Origin: Selenomonadaceae bacterium | Lineage (GTDB): Bacteria > Bacillota > Negativicutes > Selenomonadales > Selenomonadaceae | Assembly (NCBI GenBank): GCA_017484235.1 | Contig: JAFUTM010000186.1 | Location: 1-6,583, forward strand | Reading direction: 5' to 3' | DNA length: 6,583 nucleotides | In this document: piece after piece, positions 1-4,740 of the stretch | Position numbering within the stretch: position 1 is the stretch's first letter | How the letters are laid out: every line of letters starts with the position of its first letter | Made by a program: the position numbers and the translations under genes | Notes under the pieces: generated by a model | The model's input: only the letters and a program-made list of their open reading frames with translations | Database searches by the model: none | What the model was told of the DNA's origin: nothing

Positions 1-465
1 ACTCCGGCTGAGGATATTTTGGCAATGAATCCAGACGGCATCTTTTTGTCAAATGGACCTGGCGATCCTAAAGATGTACCGGATATCATTGACGAAGTGA
101 AAAAGCTGATTGGCAAAAAGCCGATGTTTGGCATCTGTCTTGGTCATCAATTAATTGCATTGGCATTAGGTGCGGACACTTACAAATTAAAATTCGGACA
201 TCGCGGTTCTAATCAGCCGGTTAAAAATCTACAAACGGATCGTGTTTATATTTCGTCGCAGAATCACGGATATGCCGTCAACGAGAAATCACTCAAAAAA
301 CTGCCGGTTGAAGTCACATACATTTCAGTAAATGACGGTACAATTGAAGGTCTGCGTCATAAGAAACTTCCAATTTATTCAGTGCAATATCACCCAGAGG
401 CGTCGCCTGGACCGGACGATAATTTGTACTTATTCAATGAGTTTTTGGATATGATGAGCAAATAA
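1..465 (+). CDS. carA: Carbamoyl-phosphate synthase small subunit, C-terminal part (5' end outside window)
   Basis: This is the glutamine amidotransferase half of CarA. The subunit hydrolyses glutamine and channels ammonia to the large subunit CarB, which makes carbamoyl phosphate for pyrimidine and arginine synthesis in the cytoplasm. The reading frame is open from base 1 ([15 protein letters not shown]...), so the gene enters from the left; 154 residues are visible. Class I GATase signatures are clear: SNGPGDP, the nucleophile elbow GICLGHQ with the catalytic Cys at codon 136-138, the [10 protein letters not shown] stretch, SSQNHGYAV, and the His-x-Glu pair of the triad in [10 protein letters not shown] (His codon 391-393, Glu codon 397-399). 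The C-terminus (NEFLDMMSK) ends where CarA proteins normally end, so the 3' end is intact. No convincing terminator follows, and carB, the usual next gene, is absent downstream. Family assignment is very secure. Confidence 0.96.
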   Translation, partial: TPAEDILAMNPDGIFLSNGPGDPKDVPDIIDEVKKLIGKKPMFGICLGHQLIALALGADTYKLKFGHRGSNQPVKNLQTDRVYISSQNHGYAVNEKSLKKLPVEVTYISVNDGTIEGLRHKKLPIYSVQYHPEASPGPDDNLYLFNEFLDMMSK

Positions 466-484
466 TATTTCAGTATTATATACA

Positions 485-625
485 TCAGTATTCAAAAACT
501 TCGACGAATATCATTTTCTCACCTGACGCTATTGATGCTTGTATTATAGATTTTAATGCACTTTCTGCTTCAGCTATAGGTCTAACATCATCATCTTTAA
601 ATAATTGATTATCTGAGTATTTTAT
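485..625 (-). pseudogene. Unidentified minus-strand ORF fragment, possible gene remnant
   Basis: On the minus strand a frame of 46 sense codons stays open from 625 to a TGA at 487-485 and reads like ordinary protein (for example KDDDVRPIAEAESALKSII and SGEKMIFVEVFEY). There is no start codon or ribosome binding site at its upstream end. An in-frame TAA lies at 628-626, right at the TA flank of the neighbouring IS-like element. Removing the element on paper and keeping one TA does not restore a longer frame. I do not recognise the family. It may be the 3' scrap of a decayed gene or simply a chance open frame. Confidence 0.25.
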
Positions 626-628
626 TTA

Positions 629-906
629 GGGCGTGTTGGTAAACTATAAAAAAAATAAACCGTGAACCCTCACTTTTTGATAAAATATCTTTACTAAAAG
701 AGAGTTCACGGCAAAGTTATAAAACATCTCTTACCAAAGAAGAAGGCGACTGGCAATTAAGTAAGAGCGGCAAGAAAACTTTTGACCTTACCTTACCGAT
801 AAGGACGGTATTGCAGATATGGCATATGGAGCTATTGATAGTTTTTGGAATTTTGTAGTGCTTGCTGCTATCAGAATTAAATTAAAATGAGTTTACCAAC
901 AGACTC
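629..906 (+). mobile_element. Internally deleted IS5-like insertion sequence (MITE-like, 278 bp)
   Basis: The element is bounded by imperfect 17-bp terminal inverted repeats. The left end is GGGCGTGTTGGTAAACT (629-645). The right end (890-906) read on the other strand is GAGTCTGTTGGTAAACT, giving 14 of 17 matches with 12 contiguous. Both ends are flanked by TA (627-628 and 907-908), consistent with a 2-bp target duplication as in IS5/IS427-group or IS630-like elements. Just inside the left end is a subterminal inverted repeat, CCGTGAACCCTC (660-671) against GAGAGTTCACGG (700-711), 11 of 12 matching. The interior keeps only the extreme ends of a transposase gene. It cannot make transposase and could move only if a full-length relative in the genome supplies it. 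The exact IS family is inferred from end pattern and peptide resemblance. Confidence 0.72.
715..890 (+). pseudogene. Transposase remnant, N- and C-terminal ends joined by internal deletion
   Basis: Inside the IS-like element, frame 715 onward reads SYKTSLTKEEGDWQLSKSGK, resembling the start of IS5-type transposases (the Y-x-x-x-LT-x-EEW motif). A second frame, from 798 to the TGA at 888-890, reads AYGAIDSFWNFVVLAAIRIK and resembles the end of such proteins. The two pieces lie in different frames and everything between, including any DDE catalytic core, is missing. The stop codon overlaps the right inverted repeat by one base, as is common in compact insertion sequences. No start codon precedes the SYK codons. 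The similarity to transposase ends is by eye. Confidence 0.55.
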
Positions 907-952
907 TAATAATCATTTAAGGGCGGGCGGGTGGATAATGATTAAAATTTAC

Positions 953-981
953 TTGACAATAGTTGTCGTTTATATTAAAAT
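953..981 (+). promoter_or_regulatory. Sigma-A-type promoter of the cobalamin riboswitch transcript
   Basis: A perfect -35 box TTGACA (953-958) is followed after 17 bp by TAAAAT (976-981), 5 of 6 to the -10 consensus. Transcription should start near 988, a few bases before the riboswitch aptamer. It lies about 45 bp to the right of the IS-like element, so the element did not interrupt it. Confidence 0.75.
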
Positions 982-1001
982 ATTAATGTTTAAAATTGAA
1001 T

Positions 1002-1175
1002 ATTGATTGGATCAGGTGTCGTAAGACTCAATAAGGAAGTTGGTTGAATGCCAACGCGGTCCCGCCACTGTATCAGCGAGTGATTCTGCAATTATGTCAT
1101 TGGAATTTATTAAAATTCTGAGAAGGCGCAGATAACTATGACCTGGAGCCAGGAGAATTGCCTGATTGACAATCG
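1002..1175 (+). ncRNA. Cobalamin riboswitch aptamer (AdoCbl type, Rfam Cobalamin family)
   Basis: The conserved core elements occur in order. The first is the closing helix with ATCAGG (1011-1016) pairing to CCTGAT (1161-1166). Next come a GTC-GTAA-GAC hairpin (1018-1027), the AATAAGGAA joining strand, and a GTTGG...CCAAC hairpin. Then follow the hallmark GCGGTCCCGCCACTGT (1056-1071), a variable arm with GGAATTT/AAATTC pairing, GAGAAGGCGCAGATA, and the B12 box GAGCCAGGAGAATTGCCTG (1146-1164). The RNA binds coenzyme B12 and switches off downstream expression in its usual contexts. Here the expression platform is transcriptional (see the terminator at 1256-1281), yet no B12 synthesis or transport gene follows on this strand. 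Identification is by consensus recognition and is strong. Confidence 0.93.
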
Positions 1176-1184
1176 CCGTTTGAC

Positions 1185-1269
1185 CTGCGAGTGATGGGGA
1201 TGGAGATTTTTTAATGACTATTTTATTAGATATTGTCGTTAATATTATTTTATCGCCTCATTGTCGCAG
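1185..1269 (+). promoter_or_regulatory. Antiterminator pairing of the riboswitch expression platform
   Basis: Segment CTGCGA (1185-1190) can pair with TCGCAG (1264-1269), and GATGGGG (1193-1199) with CCTCATT (1256-1262; two G-U pairs). This makes about 13 pairs around a small internal loop and consumes the left arm of the terminator, so the two structures exclude each other. A short competing pairing, TCGC (1173-1176) with GCGA (1187-1190), joins the end of the aptamer to the antiterminator strand. This is the layout expected of a ligand-controlled transcription attenuator. Energies were not calculated. Confidence 0.5.
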
Positions 1270-1288
1270 TGAGGTTTTTTTATTATAA
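1214..1288 (+). CDS. Possible 24-residue micropeptide ORF behind the cobalamin riboswitch
   Basis: An ATG at 1214 is preceded by GGAG (1202-1205) at 8-bp spacing. It opens a frame of 24 codons ending in TAA at 1286-1288. The first half is hydrophobic (MTILLDIVVNIIL) and the second half spans the terminator hairpin and its T-tract. It is the only ORF on the riboswitch strand before the tRNA that has a plausible ribosome binding site. It could be a real leader or micropeptide, the start of a lost gene, or chance in AT-rich DNA. I recognise no family, and overlap with the terminator makes a purely structural role of these bases the simpler reading. Confidence 0.25.
   Translation: MTILLDIVVNIILSPHCRSEVFLL
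1256..1281 (+). terminator. Rho-independent terminator controlled by the cobalamin riboswitch
   Basis: CCTCATTG (1256-1263), loop TCG, CAGTGAGG (1267-1274) form an 8-bp stem with one G-U pair, followed directly by seven T (1275-1281). It lies about 80 bases after the aptamer, and its left arm can instead pair with 1185-1199. In the B12-bound state it should stop the transcript at about 295 nt from the predicted start. Confidence 0.8.
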
Positions 1289-1342
1289 CATTTGAATAAA
1301 CTAATAGAACCTGACAAACTGCCAGATTCTATAAGGATATTT

Positions 1343-1362
1343 TTCTACGAATCCTCGTAGAA
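1343..1362. repeat. Perfect 8-bp inverted repeat (hairpin)
   Basis: TTCTACGA (1343-1350), ATCC, TCGTAGAA (1355-1362) is a perfect stem with a four-base loop. No T-tract follows on either strand, so it is not a typical terminator. It would be part of any transcript that reads past the riboswitch terminator. Just upstream, AGAACCTG and CAGATTCT form a weaker pair with one mismatch. Confidence 0.55.
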
Positions 1363-1391
1363 TTGCATTGCTCATACATTTCATATTTAAA

Positions 1392-1418
1392 CTCCGTTCA
1401 CAGCGGAGATTTTTATTT
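1392..1418. terminator. Terminator-like hairpin between riboswitch region and tRNA-Arg
   Basis: CTCCG (1392-1396) pairs with CGGAG (1404-1408) and can extend by T-G and T-A inside to a CAC loop. On the plus strand it is followed by ATTTTTATTT, a fair T-tract, and would end readthrough from the riboswitch before the tRNA. On the minus strand it lies about 25 bp past the tRNA 3' end, followed by TTTAAAT, so it may also end the tRNA transcript. Confidence 0.55.
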
Positions 1419-1433
1419 GCGATAATAAGAAAA

Positions 1434-1510
1434 TGGTGCGATTGGCGCGATTCGAACGCGCGACCTACTGCTTAGGAGGCAGTTGCTCTATCCAACTGAG
1501 CTACAACCGC
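1434..1510 (-). tRNA. tRNA-Arg (anticodon CCT)
   Basis: On the minus strand the full cloverleaf is present. The acceptor stem is GCGGTTG/CAATCGC (one G-U), the D-arm GCTC...GAGC, and the anticodon stem ACTGC/GCAGT with loop CTCCTAA, giving anticodon CCT (reads AGG). The variable loop is AGGTC and the T-arm GCGCG-TTCGAAT-CGCGC. Discriminator A and a genome-encoded CCA (1436-1434) follow. Length is 77 nt and all invariant positions look normal. It is a single tRNA facing back toward the riboswitch. No copy of its 3' end was seen elsewhere in the window that would mark an integrated element. Confidence 0.96.
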
Positions 1511-1519
1511 GTTGTTTTT

Positions 1520-1548
1520 ATTTTAACATTGAATTTTAAATCTGTCAA
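1520..1548 (-). promoter_or_regulatory. Promoter of tRNA-Arg
   Basis: On the minus strand TTGACA (1548-1543) and TAAAAT (1525-1520) are separated by 17 bp. The -10 box ends about 10 bp before the first base of the tRNA, so transcription starts almost at its mature 5' end. Confidence 0.78.
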
Positions 1549-1670
1549 TTTTAATTTCAAATATCAAAAATTATGATAAAATAAATAAACGCAAAATCAT
1601 AATTGATGTATTTTTTAAGGCGGCTGTGATTTCCACTGCCGAAGATTTAAAATGAGATGGTGTTTTTACA

Positions 1671-2837
1671 TTGAACTGGAAATTTGTACTCGCAATTTTA
1701 ACTTGCAATATACTTTTTATGTCGTCAAGTTATACAATGATAGTGCCGTTTTTGCCAATGTATCTGACCGAAGAACTTGGCGTCGGAGAAGATTCTGTAC
1801 ATTTATGGTCTGGGCTGGTGTTCTCAGCGTCGTTTGTGGTTTCAGCAATAATGGCACCAATTTGGGGAAAATTAGCTGACACGAAAGGCAAACGGTTGAT
1901 GGCTATACGTGCAAGCTTAATGCTGTCAATCAGTTACTTTTTAGGCGGTATAGTTCAAACACCTTTTGAGTTGGTTTTAATGCGTGCATTTCAAGGCTTT
2001 GCCTCTGGTCTGTGGCCAATGGATTTAGCGATAATGACGCTCGTTGCACCGCCAAATAAATTGGGCTTCTGTCTTGGAATGATGCAGGGAGTGCTCACTG
2101 CTGGCGGCGTGATTGGACCATTGTTTGGCGGAGTGTTGGCAGAATTTTTTGGTATGCGAACTTCATTTTTTATTGCTGCCGCTGCGCTTTTTATCAACTG
2201 TTTAATGTTTATATTTTTGATTAAAGAACCGCCTGGCTCTATTATAAATTTAAATGAGGTTGAGAATAAAGCAGCTTTTAATCCTTGGAAAGTGCCGGAA
2301 GTGCGAAATATGTTGGTCATCGGTACACTGGTGCAAATGGTTAATTTAATTATAATGCCGATTGTTACAACTTACATAACAGAACTTGCCGGTCATCTCG
2401 ACAATCTCGTTTTAATTTCTGGTATAGTATTCTCACTTGGAGGCGTTGCCGGAGCAATCTCAGCACCACTTTGGGGAAAATTCGGTCAGAGTCGTGGTTT
2501 TTACCGTCAGATGTGCTATAGTATGATTGGTGCTGGCTGTTTAATTATATGTCAGGGTATAGGGCATAATATTATATTTTTCGCCTCAATGCAATTTGCA
2601 GTTGGTTTATTCTTTTCGGCAATTCAGCCGTCCATTCACGCGATACTTGCAAAAATCACGCCACCGGATTGTAAAGGGCGTATCTTTGGATTATTGTTTG
2701 CCTCACAACAAGTTGGCTGCATTGCCAGTCCACTAGTTGGCGGTGTAATTGCGTCTTATTTTGGAATGAGCTATGTATTTTATGTTGGCGGTTCGATTTT
2801 ACTTTTGATTAGTATTTTTATTTATAAACTCAGGTAA
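1671..2837 (+). CDS. MFS multidrug efflux transporter, MdtG-like (DHA1 type)
   Basis: This 388-residue inner-membrane protein has the 12-helix layout of the major facilitator superfamily and probably exports drugs or other small molecules against protons. Visible motifs are motif A after TM2 (GKLADTKGKR, residues 66-75), the TM4 arginine in LVLMRAFQG (Arg105), and the antiporter motif C in TM5 (GGVIGPLFGG, 145-154). A second-half motif A-like GKFGQSRG follows SAPLW. Stretches such as NWKF, PFLPMYL, LWSGLVFSASF and YITELAGHLDN closely resemble E. coli MdtG. The start is TTG at 1671, because TGA at 1653-1655 blocks extension and the first later ATG (residue 17) would cut TM1. The ribosome site is weak (GATGGTG about 8 bp upstream). 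A 5' leader hairpin (CGGC...GCCG, 1621-1641) is possible; no strong promoter was found. Substrate is unknown. Confidence 0.87.
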   Translation: MNWKFVLAILTCNILFMSSSYTMIVPFLPMYLTEELGVGEDSVHLWSGLVFSASFVVSAIMAPIWGKLADTKGKRLMAIRASLMLSISYFLGGIVQTPFELVLMRAFQGFASGLWPMDLAIMTLVAPPNKLGFCLGMMQGVLTAGGVIGPLFGGVLAEFFGMRTSFFIAAAALFINCLMFIFLIKEPPGSIINLNEVENKAAFNPWKVPEVRNMLVIGTLVQMVNLIIMPIVTTYITELAGHLDNLVLISGIVFSLGGVAGAISAPLWGKFGQSRGFYRQMCYSMIGAGCLIICQGIGHNIIFFASMQFAVGLFFSAIQPSIHAILAKITPPDCKGRIFGLLFASQQVGCIASPLVGGVIASYFGMSYVFYVGGSILLLISIFIYKLR

Positions 2838-2883
2838 GTTTGTTGTCAATTTATTAAAATGTGAGTTTAATTTAAGTTTTTTT
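2825..2883 (+). terminator. Possible terminator of the MFS gene
   Basis: TAAACTCA (2825-2832, overlapping the last codons) can pair perfectly with TGAGTTTA (2862-2869), with seven T at 2877-2883. The 29-base loop and the 7-base gap between stem and T-tract make it weak; transcription may run on into the palindromes that follow. Confidence 0.3.
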
Positions 2884-2891
2884 AGTTACAA

Positions 2892-2986
2892 CTTCTCTTT
2901 GTGCGGCCAAAGAGAAGCAGAAAGCCGCCTCGCTAAAGTCACATCACGTGACTTAGCGCTCGGAGACCGCTCGCGTCCAGCTCGCG
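2892..2986. repeat. GC-richer palindrome cluster, probable intergenic repeat element
   Basis: Between the two transporter genes (a 335-bp gap without a gene) lies a block unlike its AT-rich surroundings. CTTCTCTTTG (2892-2901) and CAAAGAGAAG (2908-2917) are a perfect 10-bp inverted repeat with loop TGCGGC. The loop bases GCGGC (2903-2907) are complementary to GCCGC at 2924-2928, allowing an alternative stem or pseudoknot. A second palindrome, GCTAAAGTCAC (2932-2942) against GTGACTTAGC (2948-2957), has one bulged base. GCTCGCG occurs twice (2969-2975, 2980-2986). No T-tract follows, so it is not a simple terminator. The design suggests a dispersed intergenic repeat; other copies cannot be seen within this window. 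Confidence 0.55.
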
Positions 2987-3020
2987 GATTTTTAATTATC
3001 AATTCCCGATTTTTTAATTA

Positions 3021-3044
3021 GGCATTACGAATTACGCATTAATA
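3021..3044. repeat. Short ATTACG-type low-complexity repeats
   Basis: The motif CATTACG-AATTACG-CATTAA gives two near-tandem copies of ATTACG within AT-rich DNA upstream of the symporter promoter. No gene or regulatory role is evident. Confidence 0.3.
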
Positions 3045-3082
3045 ATTGTCCATCACGTTCTATTAATTTTTAACATATACAT

Positions 3083-3111
3083 TTGATTTATTTTTATTTG
3101 TCTGATATAAT
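3083..3111 (+). promoter_or_regulatory. Promoter of the sodium:solute symporter gene
   Basis: TTGATT (3083-3088), a 17-bp spacer, and a perfect TATAAT (3106-3111) preceded by TG at 3103-3104 form an extended -10 promoter. Transcription should begin near 3118, giving a leader of about 55 nt before the GTG start at 3173. Its position inside the longest open frame shows that the frame's upstream part is not coding. Confidence 0.75.
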
Positions 3112-3172
3112 AATTGCCGTTAATTTTACAATATATATTTTAATGAATTGTTTAATGGAGGATATAATAATC

Positions 3173-4711
3173 GTGAAGTCTATAATTTTAATCTTGTATT
3201 TCGCCGTCTTGATCGGTATTGGATTATACTGCCGCAAGCACGCAACCGACGTTGACGGATTCGTTTTAGGCGGCAGAAGTGTTGGACCTTGGCTGACGGC
3301 TTTTGCTTATGGTACAAGTTATTTCTCAGCAGTTGTGTTTGTCGGCTATGCTGGACAGTTCGGCTGGCGTTACGGTATTGCTGCAACTTGGGCAGGCATA
3401 GGCAATGCATTAATCGGATCGCTTATGGCGTGGTTTATTTTAGGACGCAGAACCAGAATTATGAGTCAGCATCTTGATTCGGCAACGATGCCACAGTTTT
3501 TCGGCAAGCGATTCGGTTCATCAGCTTTAAAGATTGGCGCTTCCATAATAATTTTTATTTTTATGATTCCATATACTGCCTCACTTTATAACGGTCTGTC
3601 TCGATTGTTCGGAATGGCATTTGACATTGACTATTCCGTCTGCGTTATGGTTATGGCGGTACTTACGGCAATCTACGTCATTGCCGGCGGCTATATGGCA
3701 ACCGCAATCAATGACTTCATTCAAGGAATAATTATGTTAATTGGTATATCTGCTGTTATCGCGGCGGTTCTGGAGTCCAAAGGCGGCTTTATGGCTTCGC
3801 TGGACGGCTTGGCACGCATTACTGATGAGACGGTAACAACAACGCCTGGTATTTTTGCCTCATTCTTCGGACCGGATCCATTAAATCTTCTGTTCGTTGT
3901 AATTCTCACTTCGCTTGGAACTTGGGGCTTGCCTCAGATGGTGCAAAAGTTTTACGCAATTAAAAATGAACAGGCAATACAAAAAGGCACTATCATCTCA
4001 ACAATGTTTGCTTTTGTCGTCGCGGGCGGCTGTTATTTTCTCGGCGGATTCGGTCGTTTATTCTCAGATCAGATTGATATTAAGGCGAATGGTTTCGACT
4101 CGATTATTCCGACAATGTTGTCTGGTTTATCAGATGCGATGATTGCACTGATAGTAATTTTAGTTTTGTCGGCATCAATGTCGACACTTTCATCACTGGT
4201 TATTGCTTCAAGCTCGACGCTTACAATCGACTTAATAAAAGACAATCTTATAAAAAATATGAGTGATGCAAAACAAGTATTTTTAATGCGCATCTTAATA
4301 GTTGTATTTATAGCTATCTCTGCGGTGCTGGCTCTTATACAATACAAGAGTTCCGTCAATTTCATTGCTCAGCTAATGGGCATCTCTTGGGGCGCAATGG
4401 CAGGTTCATTCTTAGCACCGTTTATGTATTCACTTTACTCAAAAAAAGTCACGACTGCGGCTTGCTGGGTATGTTTCATATTCAGCAGCGTACTAATGAC
4501 CGCAAATATGCTCATTCGGCCGGCATTTCCAGTTATTATGCAGTCTCCGATTAATGCCGGTGCAATCGCTATGTTAGCAGGCCTTATAATTGTACCAATA
4601 GTGAGTGCCTTCACATCTAAGCCGGACAAGATGCTGGTTGAACACGCTTTCGCTGCATACGATAGAACTGCAGTTGTGCCTCAAAGTATCGCACTCGGAA
4701 GAAAGGATTAA
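3173..4711 (+). CDS. Sodium:solute symporter family transporter (SSS), substrate unknown
   Basis: This 512-residue membrane protein should take up an organic solute with Na+, using the LeuT-like fold of the SSS/PutP family with about 13 helices. The N-terminus shows TM1, then DGFVLGGRSVGPWLTA (around residues 28-43), the family hallmark. The TM8 sequence ASMSTLSS places Ser337-Thr338 at the equivalent of the PutP Na+ ligands Ser340/Thr341. The position of PutP Asp55 appears to be Tyr (GTSYFSAVVF), which argues against a strict proline carrier; a PanF-like or sugar/carboxylate carrier is possible. The start chosen is GTG 3173, because GGAGG lies at 3157-3161 and the promoter -10 at 3106-3111. 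In-frame ATG 3155 overlaps the Shine-Dalgarno and ATG 3143 lacks one. The gene converges on cbiK with 15 bp between stop codons; no functional link is shown. Confidence 0.88.
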   Translation: MKSIILILYFAVLIGIGLYCRKHATDVDGFVLGGRSVGPWLTAFAYGTSYFSAVVFVGYAGQFGWRYGIAATWAGIGNALIGSLMAWFILGRRTRIMSQHLDSATMPQFFGKRFGSSALKIGASIIIFIFMIPYTASLYNGLSRLFGMAFDIDYSVCVMVMAVLTAIYVIAGGYMATAINDFIQGIIMLIGISAVIAAVLESKGGFMASLDGLARITDETVTTTPGIFASFFGPDPLNLLFVVILTSLGTWGLPQMVQKFYAIKNEQAIQKGTIISTMFAFVVAGGCYFLGGFGRLFSDQIDIKANGFDSIIPTMLSGLSDAMIALIVILVLSASMSTLSSLVIASSSTLTIDLIKDNLIKNMSDAKQVFLMRILIVVFIAISAVLALIQYKSSVNFIAQLMGISWGAMAGSFLAPFMYSLYSKKVTTAACWVCFIFSSVLMTANMLIRPAFPVIMQSPINAGAIAMLAGLIIVPIVSAFTSKPDKMLVEHAFAAYDRTAVVPQSIALGRKD

Positions 4712-4723
4712 TTCACGACTTTC

Positions 4724-4740
4724 ATCTTAAATAATAAGAT
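4724..4740. terminator. Weak AT-rich hairpin between convergent genes
   Basis: ATCTTA (4724-4729), loop AATAA, TAAGAT (4735-4740) is a perfect but short stem overlapping the end of cbiK (stop at 4729-4727). It lacks a T-tract on either strand. It is the only structure in the 15-bp gap, so termination here is probably inefficient or Rho-dependent. Confidence 0.25.

Noticed and set aside
1256..1288. Short ORF as the truncated N-terminus of a known B12 transporter
   Set aside because: The 24 residues show no recognisable signal peptide or family motif, so no such claim can be supported.
1434..1510. tRNA-Arg as attachment site of an integrated island
   Set aside because: No integrase gene and no second copy of the tRNA 3' end were found in the window.
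1652..1879. ATG-started 75-codon frame overlapping the MFS start
   Set aside because: It is out of frame with the transporter, lacks a ribosome binding site, and its peptide has no family features; it is a shadow of the MFS gene.
1991..2320. 109-codon minus-strand frame inside the MFS gene
   Set aside because: It lies wholly within a clear MFS coding region on the other strand and its translation looks like an antisense shadow.
2892..2928. Start of a CRISPR array or a terminator for the MFS gene
   Set aside because: The repeats are palindromic single copies without regular spacers, and no T-tract follows the stem on either strand.
4069..4365. 98-codon minus-strand frame inside the symporter
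   Set aside because: Antisense shadow of conserved SSS helices; no ribosome site and no recognisable domain.
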